Assembly: GCF_007595705.1 (NCBI RefSeq)
Contig: NZ_NISY01000001.1
Location: 992,001-1,056,000 of the forward strand
From: Streptomyces sp. SAJ15
GTDB taxonomy: Bacteria > Actinomycetota > Actinomycetes > Streptomycetales > Streptomycetaceae
DNA length: 64,000 bases
Direction of reading: 5' to 3'
Positions 53,804 to 64,000 of this stretch are shown in pieces; positions within the stretch are counted from its first letter, which is position 1, and each line of letters starts with the position of its first letter. Both the position numbers and the translations under genes were made by a program. The notes beneath the pieces were generated by a model. That model worked only from the letters and a program-made list of their open reading frames with translations. It had not been told where the DNA came from and did not search any database.

Positions 53804-54931
53804 ATGCATTCGCGTCATGTTCGAAACGTTCTGAGGCGGCGGATATCCGCCGTGGTGGGTGTGGTGCTGGGCCTCGCGCTCCTGGCCACCGGATGCGGCC
53901 CCCAGGCGAGAGGGGCGTTGGTCGCCGCGGAGGCCGTCGGGATCGTCGCCGAACTGCCCTTCTTCTCCCTGGGCGGCGGTGACCGGGACGGCGTCCGCCC
54001 CGGGAACCACGGCGGCGAGCAGCGGGGCACGAAGCGTGGGCTCTTCGGCGGCAGCCTCAGCCACAAGGTCTGCGAGATCGCCGAGCTGGTGGGCTTCCTG
54101 CGGGACCCGGACAACCGGCGGAAGGCCGCGGCGTGGGCGGACGTGCTGGGCATCGACGTCGACGAGATCGAGGGCTACGTCGACAAACTGACGCCCGTGC
54201 TGCTCGGCAACGACACGCTCGTGCGCAACCACCGCTTCAAGAACGGCAAGGCCGATCCGTACGACGCCCTCCTCCAGGCCGGCATCGCGGTCCTCATCGA
54301 CCGCCGCGGCGTCCCGGTGGTCAAGTGCAACTGCGGCAACCCGCTGGGGGAGCCCGAGTCCAGCCTCGACGAGATCGAGGTCGAGATCCCCGACCGAGGG
54401 CGCTGGAAGCACGACAAGGACAAGGACGTCGTCGTCCGCCCCGGCGACCGGCCGGTCAAGCGCTTCGCCCTCCGTGACGTCGAGCGTCCGGACCAGGTCA
54501 TCGAACGCCCCGTCGGCGGCGGTCGCGACACCACGACCACGTCGCCGCCCCCGCCCACCACCGGTCCGCCCTCCACCGCGGGCGTCGTCCCGTCGGTCGT
54601 CGGGTGGTCCCAGGAGAAGGCCACCCAGGCGCTGGCGGACGCCGGCCTGACCGTCGAGGTGATCGAGCAGACCTCCTCCATCGACACCCCCGGCACCGTC
54701 CTCTCCCAGACTCCGGATGCCGGCACCCCGATCGAGCCGGGCGCCGACACCACGGTCACGCTGGTCGTCGCCGCCCCGGAGGCCACCCCCGAACCGACCG
54801 CCCCGACCACCGACGGGCCGTCACCGACGGACTCGCCCACCGATACCGGCGGTCCGACCGAGGTCACCGATCCGCCGACGACGACGGGGCCGGTGGCTAC
54901 GGAGGAGGCGACACCGGAGAGCGGCCCCTGA
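53804..54931 (+). CDS. PASTA-domain lipoprotein
   Basis: 375 residues. Signal MHSRHVRNVLRRRISAVVGVVLGLALLATGC with lipobox LATGC. A domain at ~35-210 has conserved-looking segments (FGGSLSHKVCEIAELVGFLRDPDNRRKAAAWADVLG, YVDKLTPVLLGNDTLVRNHRF, VPVVKCNCGNPL) of a type seen in many Streptomyces lipoproteins (DUF6777-like, by recollection). A linker leads to one PASTA domain (VVPSVVGWSQEKATQALADAGLTVEVIEQ..., ~260-330), which usually binds peptidoglycan fragments. The tail is Pro/Thr-rich. ATG with GGGGGAG. Wall-sensing or anchoring is an inference. Confidence 0.82.
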   Translation: MHSRHVRNVLRRRISAVVGVVLGLALLATGCGPQARGALVAAEAVGIVAELPFFSLGGGDRDGVRPGNHGGEQRGTKRGLFGGSLSHKVCEIAELVGFLRDPDNRRKAAAWADVLGIDVDEIEGYVDKLTPVLLGNDTLVRNHRFKNGKADPYDALLQAGIAVLIDRRGVPVVKCNCGNPLGEPESSLDEIEVEIPDRGRWKHDKDKDVVVRPGDRPVKRFALRDVERPDQVIERPVGGGRDTTTTSPPPPTTGPPSTAGVVPSVVGWSQEKATQALADAGLTVEVIEQTSSIDTPGTVLSQTPDAGTPIEPGADTTVTLVVAAPEATPEPTAPTTDGPSPTDSPTDTGGPTEVTDPPTTTGPVATEEATPESGP

Positions 54932-54946
54932 ACCGGCGCCTGCTCG

Positions 54947-55507
54947 CTAGTACGTGTAGAGCGCCGACGTGTCGAGCGTGGTGTCGATCGGCTCACCGAT
55001 CGGCACCGGCTTGCCGAAGTCGGTCTCCAGCGTCGCGCGGTAGCCCTCTCCCTCGGGCAGGGAGTACAGCAGGCAGGTGCCGGTGATGGGGTCGACGACC
55101 AGGTAGAAGGGGATGCCGGCCTGGGCGTACTTCCTGACCTTCTTCCGGGTGTCGTTCTCGGGGTTGGACTCCGAAACGACCTCAATCGCGAGGATGATCT
55201 CTTCGGCCGGGAACTGCCTGAGTCGGGTGCCGCGGAAGGAGGGGTCCGCTACGGAGATGTCGGGGCGGAGGAAGGTCTCTCCGTGCCATCCCTCGTAGAC
55301 GGTATCGACCTCGGTCATGACGAACCACTTGGACAAGAGCTGGGCGGCAATGGTGAGAACCATATTGCCGTGAGCGCTGGTAACCACGGTGCTGATGTAG
55401 ATCTCTCCGTCGATCATTTCGGCCCTGAGGTCCGGGAACGCGGCGTCGATCTCTTCGAAGTGCCGCATCGCCTCGGTCATCACAGGGACCTCCATCTGCG
55501 CCGTCAT
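54947..55507 (-). CDS. Uma2 family (DUF820) PD-(D/E)XK nuclease-like protein
   Basis: 186 residues from ATG 55507 with GGGAGGGG upstream. PD-(D/E)XK fold pattern of the Uma2 family: EMIDGEIYIS, LRPDISVADPSF (catalytic Asp) and ILAIEVVSESNPENDTRKKVRKYAQAGIPFYLVVDP, supplying Glu and Lys. Such genes are abundant in Streptomyces and cyanobacteria; the biological role is unknown and nuclease activity is rarely shown. Convergent with the PASTA lipoprotein gene, 15 bp apart. Confidence 0.9.
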   Translation of the reverse strand: MTAQMEVPVMTEAMRHFEEIDAAFPDLRAEMIDGEIYISTVVTSAHGNMVLTIAAQLLSKWFVMTEVDTVYEGWHGETFLRPDISVADPSFRGTRLRQFPAEEIILAIEVVSESNPENDTRKKVRKYAQAGIPFYLVVDPITGTCLLYSLPEGEGYRATLETDFGKPVPIGEPIDTTLDTSALYTY

Positions 55508-55668
55508 GGTGTGCCCCTCCCCTCGCATTCAGCCTCTGCCTGGGCACGGCTTGCATGCGTGCGAGCAAGCGTAGCCATCCACGAGAACGCTCGCGGGGCG
55601 GAAAGGTCACGTTTATCGGACCTGCGTATGGTCGCCGCCGGTGGGGAGTGGTGCGGCAAGCTGGGGGC

Positions 55669-56358
55669 ATGAGAACGCATCTGATCACTGGGGCCGGGTC
55701 GGGCATCGGCGCGGCCGTGGCCGAGCGGCTGGCGGCGCGGGGCGACCAGCTGTGGCTGTTCGCGCGGAACGCCGGGCGGGCCAAGGAGCTGGCCGCGCGG
55801 TTCCCCGGCGCCCGGACCCTCGTCGGAGACCTGGCCGAGCCGGAGCGGCTGTCCTGGGCGCTGAGCCACCAGGAGCTGCCGGACCGGCTGGACTCGCTGC
55901 TGCATGTCGCCGGTGTCTTCGAGTTGGGGAGCGTCGGCGACCTCACCCCGAAGATCTGGAACCAGCAGCTCGCCGTCAACCTGGTCGCCCCCGCCGAGCT
56001 GACCCGGCTGCTGCTGCCGCAGCTGCGGCTCGCCCAGGGGCAGGTCGTCTTCGTCAACTCCGGCGCCGGTCTGCGCACCAGTCCCCAGTGGGGCGCGTAC
56101 GCCGCCAGCAAGCACGGGCTCAAGGCGCTGGCCGACGCGCTGCGCGGGGAGGAGAGCGACAACGGGGTACGGGTGACCACCGTCTACCCGGGCCGCACCG
56201 CGACGCCGATGCAGCGGAAGGTGCACCAGCAGGAGGGCAAGGAGTACGACCCGGAGCGCTGGATGAACGCCGAGTCGGTAGCCACCACCGTGGTGACCGC
56301 CCTGGACCTGCCGCGTGACGCGGAGATCACCGACCTGTCGGTACGGCCGCGCGGCTGA
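55669..56358 (+). CDS. Short-chain dehydrogenase/reductase
   Basis: 229 residues. NAD(P)-binding TGAGSGIG (~6-13), VAG motif in LLHVAGVFELG, catalytic Ser in FVNSGAGL, and YAASKHGLK (Tyr-x3-Lys). The short C-terminal part and Arg after the Gly motif (ERLAARG) fit the classical SDR group with NADPH preference, but the substrate is not predictable. Followed 34 bp later by a MarR gene that has its own probable leaderless promoter inside the SDR 3' end. Confidence 0.92.
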   Translation: MRTHLITGAGSGIGAAVAERLAARGDQLWLFARNAGRAKELAARFPGARTLVGDLAEPERLSWALSHQELPDRLDSLLHVAGVFELGSVGDLTPKIWNQQLAVNLVAPAELTRLLLPQLRLAQGQVVFVNSGAGLRTSPQWGAYAASKHGLKALADALRGEESDNGVRVTTVYPGRTATPMQRKVHQQEGKEYDPERWMNAESVATTVVTALDLPRDAEITDLSVRPRG

Positions 56359-56392
56359 GCCCGTCGCCGACCGGCCGACGTACGCTGGCCGG

Positions 56393-56833
56393 ATGAGCAG
56401 CGAAGCGAAGGCCACCGCGGCGCGGATGGGGTGCGGGGTCAGAGAGATCCGAGGGCTGGTCACCGAGTTGTCCCGGCGCATGGACGCGCACCAGCGCAGC
56501 CGCATCGCGGAGCTGGACCTCACCCCCACCCAGGCGAAGGCCCTGGAGGAGCTGGGGGAGCCGCGGACGGCGCGGGAGCTGGCCGCGGTGATGTGCTGCG
56601 AGCCGCCCAACGTCACCTACGTCATCGACAAGATGGAGAAGCAGGGGCTGGTGGTGCGCCGACCGCACCCCACGGACCGGCGGGCCAAACAACTCGTCCT
56701 CACCGAGGCGGGGCGCGAGCTCCGACTGGACCTGCTGCGCCGGATAGGGAAGGACTCCCCGCTCGACCACCTCCCCGCGGAGGGGCGGGAGCAACTGCGG
56801 GAACAGCTGCTGCGGGCGCTGGGGCGCGCCTAG
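56393..56833 (+). CDS. MarR family transcriptional regulator
   Basis: 146 residues. Winged helix-turn-helix: LDLTPTQAKALEELGEPRTARELAAVMCCEPPNVTYVIDKMEKQGLVVRRPHPTDRRAKQLVLTEAG, with the DxR wing (TDRRAK). Two adjacent Cys in the recognition region (AVMCCEPPN) could serve as a redox switch; this is speculation. TACGCT (56381-56386) is 6 bp before the ATG with no ribosome binding site, indicating a leaderless mRNA. Target unknown; the SDR upstream is a candidate. Confidence 0.92.
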   Translation: MSSEAKATAARMGCGVREIRGLVTELSRRMDAHQRSRIAELDLTPTQAKALEELGEPRTARELAAVMCCEPPNVTYVIDKMEKQGLVVRRPHPTDRRAKQLVLTEAGRELRLDLLRRIGKDSPLDHLPAEGREQLREQLLRALGRA

Positions 56834-56936
56834 CGAAGAGGCTCCGGGCCCTCCCGGCCGATCGACCGGCCGGGAGGCCCTTACCCGACTGCTCTTCCTG
56901 GTCGGCAACATCCTCTACGCCCGGCGGGGCCATCGG

Positions 56937-57163
56937 GTGTCGCACCGCGCCGCCCTCGCCGGCTCCCTCCTCTACGCCGCCGTCGGCCCGCTCGCCCTCG
57001 CCCTGGCCGTCTCCCCCGAGACGCCGTACCGGGCGCTCGCCGTTCTGCTGTCGCTGTTCAACACCGGCCTCGGCATCGGGGGCGCGGCCCGTCGCGGACG
57101 CGGGGTAGGTTCCGCGCGGGCACGAGTTCCCCGCATCGGCTCCCGGGCTCGTAGGCTTCCGGG

Positions 57164-57167
<4 letters not shown>
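56937..57167 (+). CDS. Doubtful small membrane ORF or gene remnant
   Basis: 76 codons from GTG 56937. The first ~48 residues are membrane-like (ALAGSLLYAAVGPLALALAVS and YRALAVLLSLFNTGLGIGG), and the same frame upstream, without a start codon, adds LLFLVGNILYARRGHR, which looks like the missing front of a helix hairpin. The tail is Arg-rich and unlike a protein end. The stop overlaps the next gene's GTG. It may be a short real protein, or a decayed integral-membrane gene that lost its start. Otherwise the 330 bp after the MarR gene is empty. Confidence 0.35.
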
Positions 57168-60410
<3,243 letters not shown>

Positions 60411-60417
60411 GCCGCGG

Positions 60418-60436
60418 CCCGGCCCTTGAGGCCGGG
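60418..60436 (+). terminator. Hairpin after ligA
   Basis: CCCGGCC-CTTGA-GGCCGGG stem-loop 7 bp past the ligA stop; short but well placed. Confidence 0.6.
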
Positions 60437-60451
60437 TCCGCCGAAGGACGC

Positions 60452-60607
60452 GGGGAGGCCGCGTGGCACGAGCGGTGAGCTCGCGGCCCCCTGCCGCACC
60501 GCTGCGGACGCACTCCGGCCCCGTGCGGGCCGGCGAGTGAGCCGAAGGGCGCGCGGCTGCCGAAAGGGAGAGCGCGCGCGGAGGCCGCGAGGAACGAGTG
60601 GTCGAGC
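60452..60607 (+). repeat. Duplicated block in ligA-rmdB intergenic region
   Basis: A ~29-bp block at 60452-60480 (core GGAGGCCGCG-T-GG-C-ACGAG) is repeated with substitutions at 60579-60607. The whole 60411-60958 gap of 548 bp holds this duplication and the dispersed repeat, with no gene recognised. Confidence 0.55.
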
Positions 60608-60613
60608 ACGGTC

Positions 60614-60675
60614 GACCGTCGGCAGTCGCTTACAGCGCCCGGAGGCGAACCGAGCCCCCAAAGAAGGGAGGGGGC
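60614..60675 (+). repeat. Dispersed intergenic repeat, copy 2
   Basis: Matches the minus strand of 5895-5952 at about 80 percent, sharing CAGTCGCT, AGCGCCCGGA and GCGAACC. It adjoins the duplicated block at 60452-60607, so this gap is a repeat mosaic. Confidence 0.6.
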
Positions 60676-60958
60676 CGGCGTCAGCCATTAGGAGTAGGGC
60701 GAGGCGGTAAGCCGAGCAGTAGCGGCCCTACGGTTCTGAGGCCATTTACGGCACCGAAGGGGGGCCCGTCGGTGGACCGAGTAGTTCCGGCCACGACCGG
60801 CGGGCATCACCCTGACAGCTCATATCAGATGGTTATGGAAGGCCGGGTGGCATTCGGGCAACCGCAGCCGATCGCCGCCCGCCGTAGCCTTCTGCGGCCT
60901 ACTGTTGAGGTGTGCGCCTGCCGTGGCGCGGGCACCGCCGGCTGTGAGAGGGACGGGT

Positions 60959-63055
60959 ATGAAACCGACCGACAGCGCCGCCCCGGCGTCGCGGCTGCGC
61001 CGTCTTGCGCCACCCACCGAGCTGACCTTGTCGTCCGTGCTGCCTCCGGCGGCGGTGGTGGCGGCCACGCTCGCGTTCGGGGCCGGGATATTCCGGGTGT
61101 TCGAGGCGGAGAACGCTTTGTTCCCCGACGGGACCGTCGGCTGGTCCCTGGCCGTCCTCACCGGCATCATCGTCGGTCATCTGGTGGCGCTCGGCCGTGA
61201 CCGCTGGTGGGGCGGCACCGGCTCGGGGGCCGCGTTAACCCTGGCCGCCCTGTTGTTGTACGGCTGGCTGCCCGCCGCGCTGATCAGCCTGGCGGTCGTG
61301 GTGCTGGTCGGCGCGGCGCGCCGGCACCGCTGGCGGCAGGCGCTGTTGCACGGGGCGGTCGACATCCTCGGCATCGGGGCGGCCGCGGTGGCCTTGGCGG
61401 TCTTCGGCACCGTCCCTTCGGTTGAGAACCCCTGGCACCCGGACGACTGGCGACTGTACGCGGCCCCCCAGATAGCCCTGGCCGCCTTCGGCTATCTGCT
61501 CGTCACCCGCGCCCTGCTGTGGTACGCGATGGCGCCGCCGGGTGCGGGGCTGCGGAGCGTGGCCCGCGCGGCGTTGGCCCGGCAGGCCCTGGTGGGTGTC
61601 GCGTTGCTGGGCATCGCACCGCTGATCGTGGTGGTGGCGGTGCACCGGCCGCTGATGCTGCCGCTGTTCGCGGTGCCTTTAATCGCCCTGGACTCCACGC
61701 TGTGGATCGCCCGGGTCCGGGCCGAGGAGCAGCTGCGTGATCCGCTGACCGGGCTGCCGAACCGTCAGTGGTTGCTGGATCGCACCTGGACCGCGCTGGA
61801 CGAGGCCGAGCAGAAGGAAGCCCGTGCCGCACTGGTGCTGATCGACCTTGACCGGTTTCGATCCGTCAATGACACACTCGGTCACCTCGCCGGTGACCGG
61901 CTGTTGTTGCAGATAGCCGAGCGGCTGCGGCTGGCACTGCCACGCGGTGCGGAGGCGGCGCGGCTGGGCGGGGACGAGTTCGCCGTGTTGCTGCCCGTCG
62001 CGGACTCGCTCACCAGCGCCCAGCGGGTGGCCCGCCACCTCATCTCCGCGCTCAGCTCGCCGCTGGACCTGGACGGACTGACCCTGGTCCTGGAGGCCAG
62101 CGCCGGTGTCGCCGTCTACCCCGACCACGCGCTGGACGCGGAGGGGCTGCTGCGCCGCGCGGATGTGGCGATGTACCAGGCCAAGCGGGACCGTAGTGGC
62201 GCCGAGGTGTACGAGGCGCGGCGCGACGGCAACACCCCGGACCGGCTCGGCCTGCTGGGCGATCTACGGCGGGCGCTGGACGCCGGCGACGTCGAACTGC
62301 ACTACCAGCCCAAGGTGGGCTTCGACGGCCATGTGGCGGGGCTGGAGGCGCTGGTGCGCTGGGTCCACCCGGACCGGGGCCGGGTGCCGCCGGACGAGTT
62401 CATCGCGATAGCCGAGAGCTCGGGGCTGATGCCCCGGCTCACCGAGTACGTGCTGGAGACCGCCCTCGGCCAGGTCGCCCGCTGGCGGGCCGACGGCCTG
62501 GAGGTGCCCGTCGCGGTCAACGTCTCGCCCCGCGACGTCCACACCCCCGGCTTCGCCGGCGCCGTCGCCGGCCGACTGGCCCGGCACGGGGTCCCTCCGG
62601 GGGCGCTGCAGCTGGAGATAACCGAGCATGTGCTGCTGGAGGACCCGCAGCGCGCGGCCGACACGCTCGCCGGCCTCACCGGGCACGGGGTGAAGATGTC
62701 CCTCGACGACTTCGGGACCGGCTACTCCTCCCTGGTCCATCTGCGCCGGCTGCCGGTCAGCGAGCTCAAGATCGACCGCTCCTTCGTGGCCCGGCTCGCC
62801 GTCGACACCGAGGACGCCGAGATCGTGCGCTGTACGGTCGACCTCGCGCACTCCCTCGGGCTGCTCGTGGTCGCCGAGGGGGTCGAGGACGACGAGACCT
62901 GGGAGCGGCTGCGGGACCTCGGCTGCGACGCGGTCCAGGGGTGGCTGGTCGCGGCCGCGATGCCGCCGGAGGAGACCACGGCCTGGTTGCGGGCCCGGGG
63001 TGAGGGGGCGCATGTGGTCGCTCCTACGGAGGACGCCGATCAGCCGGTGACGTGA
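60959..63055 (+). CDS. rmdB: Membrane GGDEF/EAL c-di-GMP protein (RmdB-like)
   Basis: 698 residues. N-terminal membrane part (~25-265) with several helices (PAAVVAATLAFGAGIF, VGWSLAVLTGIIVGHLVALG, ALTLAALLLYGWLPAALISLAVVVLVGAA, and more). GGDEF domain: ARLGGDEFAVLL near residue 337, motif intact. EAL domain: LEALVRWVHP near 461, VNVSPRD, LEITEHVLLED, SLDDFGTGYSSL, LKIDRSFV and VVAEGVEDD, all residues for phosphodiesterase activity present. The RxxD inhibitory site before GGDEF is missing (Pro and Ala at those positions). From position after ligA and domain order it resembles S. coelicolor RmdB, a phosphodiesterase affecting development. Confidence 0.92.
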   Translation: MKPTDSAAPASRLRRLAPPTELTLSSVLPPAAVVAATLAFGAGIFRVFEAENALFPDGTVGWSLAVLTGIIVGHLVALGRDRWWGGTGSGAALTLAALLLYGWLPAALISLAVVVLVGAARRHRWRQALLHGAVDILGIGAAAVALAVFGTVPSVENPWHPDDWRLYAAPQIALAAFGYLLVTRALLWYAMAPPGAGLRSVARAALARQALVGVALLGIAPLIVVVAVHRPLMLPLFAVPLIALDSTLWIARVRAEEQLRDPLTGLPNRQWLLDRTWTALDEAEQKEARAALVLIDLDRFRSVNDTLGHLAGDRLLLQIAERLRLALPRGAEAARLGGDEFAVLLPVADSLTSAQRVARHLISALSSPLDLDGLTLVLEASAGVAVYPDHALDAEGLLRRADVAMYQAKRDRSGAEVYEARRDGNTPDRLGLLGDLRRALDAGDVELHYQPKVGFDGHVAGLEALVRWVHPDRGRVPPDEFIAIAESSGLMPRLTEYVLETALGQVARWRADGLEVPVAVNVSPRDVHTPGFAGAVAGRLARHGVPPGALQLEITEHVLLEDPQRAADTLAGLTGHGVKMSLDDFGTGYSSLVHLRRLPVSELKIDRSFVARLAVDTEDAEIVRCTVDLAHSLGLLVVAEGVEDDETWERLRDLGCDAVQGWLVAAAMPPEETTAWLRARGEGAHVVAPTEDADQPVT

Positions 63056-63113
63056 GGGGCGTGGGCCTCGTCGTGTCGGCGGGGTCGTCCGGTGTGCGCG
63101 CTCTTCGCCCGAG

Positions 63114-63277
63114 GTCTTTCGCCCACCCACCCGCCCGTTGCCCCGGCCCGCGGCGTTGCCCCCGGGGCGGGTCCGGTCCTCTCGGCGGGGTGGCCCCCCG
63201 GTGCGCCCTCGTCGACCTCGTCTTTCGCCCGTCCACCCGCCCGTTGCCCCGGCCCGCGGCGTTGCCCCTGGGGGCGG
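63114..63277 (+). repeat. Direct repeat pair downstream of rmdB-like gene
   Basis: About 57 bp at 63114-63170 recurs at 63220-63277 with few changes, 106 bp apart. Both start GTCTTTCGCCC and share CCGTTGCCCCGGCCCGCGG. Noncoding; no gene found from 63056 to the window end. Confidence 0.75.
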
Positions 63278-63480
63278 ACGCGGGGCGCTACTCCGCCCAT
63301 CCCCACCGGCGCCCACATGAGCCCTGGCCAGCCAGCGATGCACGGGCGACGGCTGCGTGCCGGGCGCGCAGAGCCTGCCTGGGGTGAGGGCCCGAGAAGG
63401 AGAGGGGCAGGGCGGAAGCTCGGAGCGAGGGTGGTCCTGCCGGGGATCCGGCCATGACGGACTCGGGCCGCCCGTCCCAG

Positions 63481-64000
63481 CGCGAGGTCAGGTTGCGCCG
63501 GCCGTTGGGGGGAGCGGCGCGGCGATCCCCCCGTGCCAGCGGCCGGCCCCTCCTGCCGGGCCGAGGCCGCGGCCTGGAGTGCGGGTGGCCAGGGCGGCGC
63601 GAGGCGTGTCGGTCCCGTCGGGCCCCGCGGTGAGGGCCCGGCGGCCCGGCGCGGGGCAAGGCGGCGGGCTCGGAGTGGCGGGCGGGCAGGCGGGCGGATA
63701 GGGAGGCGCCCGGCGTATCGGCCCCGTGGGACCCCGCGGTGAGGGCCTGGCGGCGCCAGCCCGGGTCGAGGTCGCGGCTCGGAGTGGCGGGCGGCCTGGG
63801 AGGCGCGAGGCGTATCGGCCCCGTCGGGCCCCCGGTGAGGGCCCGGCGGCGCCGGCTCGGGGCAAGGCGGTGGGTCCGGAGTGGCAGGCGGGCAGGGGGC
63901 GAGGCGTGTCGGCCCTGTGAGGCCCCGCCGTGAGGGGCCGGGGTGCCCGCTCGGGACGAGGCCGCGGACCGGAGTGACGGGCGGGCGGGTGGGGAAACGG
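63481..64000 (+). repeat. Degenerate ~95-110 bp tandem repeats, running off the window
   Basis: Units are marked by GAGGCGTGTCGG or its variants at 63601, 63710, 63807 and 63901, each followed by a CCCCG-GTGAGGGCC block, a GGCAAGG or GGTCGAGG block and CGGAGTGGCGGGCGG. A less clear unit precedes 63601. Periods shrink from 109 to 94 bp. No protein is credible here despite open frames on both strands. Confidence 0.75.

Noticed and set aside
63056..64000. Several 60-120 codon frames in both strands at the right end
   Set aside because: All lie within tandem repeats, are Arg/Gly/Pro/Ala-rich and change frame from unit to unit.

Overview
The window is a chromosomal segment from a Streptomyces or very close streptomycete. 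G+C is high throughout, GTG starts are common, several starts lie directly behind a TANNNT box with no leader, and secreted proteins carry Tat or lipoprotein signals. From memory, the gene order resembles the Streptomyces coelicolor core stretch from the maltosyltransferase cluster to the ligA and c-di-GMP gene; this was not checked by alignment. I saw no rRNA, tRNA, IS element, prophage or CRISPR array.

Layout. 1-8.8 kb: GlgE alpha-glucan pathway (partial maltokinase, treS, glgE on the minus strand, glgP divergent). 8.9-15.4 kb: three tandem secreted M4 metalloproteases with near-identical promoter architecture. 15.9-18.6 kb: VOC protein, a small ORF, a TetR regulator and a Tat-secreted protein. 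18.6-25.2 kb: heterodimeric ABC exporter and glgX. 25.5-28.1 kb: two L,D-transpeptidase lipoproteins. 28.2-33.4 kb: crotonase, RsbW-like ATPase, amidase with a structured leader, EF-hand protein, a Cys-containing hypothetical, GH25 muramidase and a membrane protein. 33.5-38.2 kb: gcvT-gcvH-glyA-sdaA behind a tandem glycine riboswitch, a route from glycine through serine to pyruvate. 38.4-42 kb: P-loop kinase, secreted Pro-rich protein and two SseB-like genes. 42-48.6 kb: oligopeptide ABC importer oppC-A-B-D-F. 48.7-60.4 kb: TRIC-like channel, cysteine desulfurase, second amidase, membrane protein, mnmA, PASTA lipoprotein, Uma2 protein, SDR, MarR, MetE-like protein and ligA. 61-63 kb: GGDEF/EAL membrane protein (rmdB-like). 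63.1-64 kb: noncoding GC-rich repeats running off the window.

Most interesting observation: the three protease genes share a 93-bp promoter block with fixed spacing (a 13-bp palindrome, a second box, a -35-like STGACA and a -10-like box). The same palindrome, TCCGTATAACGGA, occurs exactly upstream of the oligopeptide permease operon 27 kb away. This suggests, but does not prove, a regulon joining extracellular proteolysis to peptide uptake. Other leads are a hairpin that hides the ribosome binding site of an amidase gene, a strong hairpin between oppA and oppB, a possible ATC start codon, and dispersed repeats shared by two distant intergenic regions.
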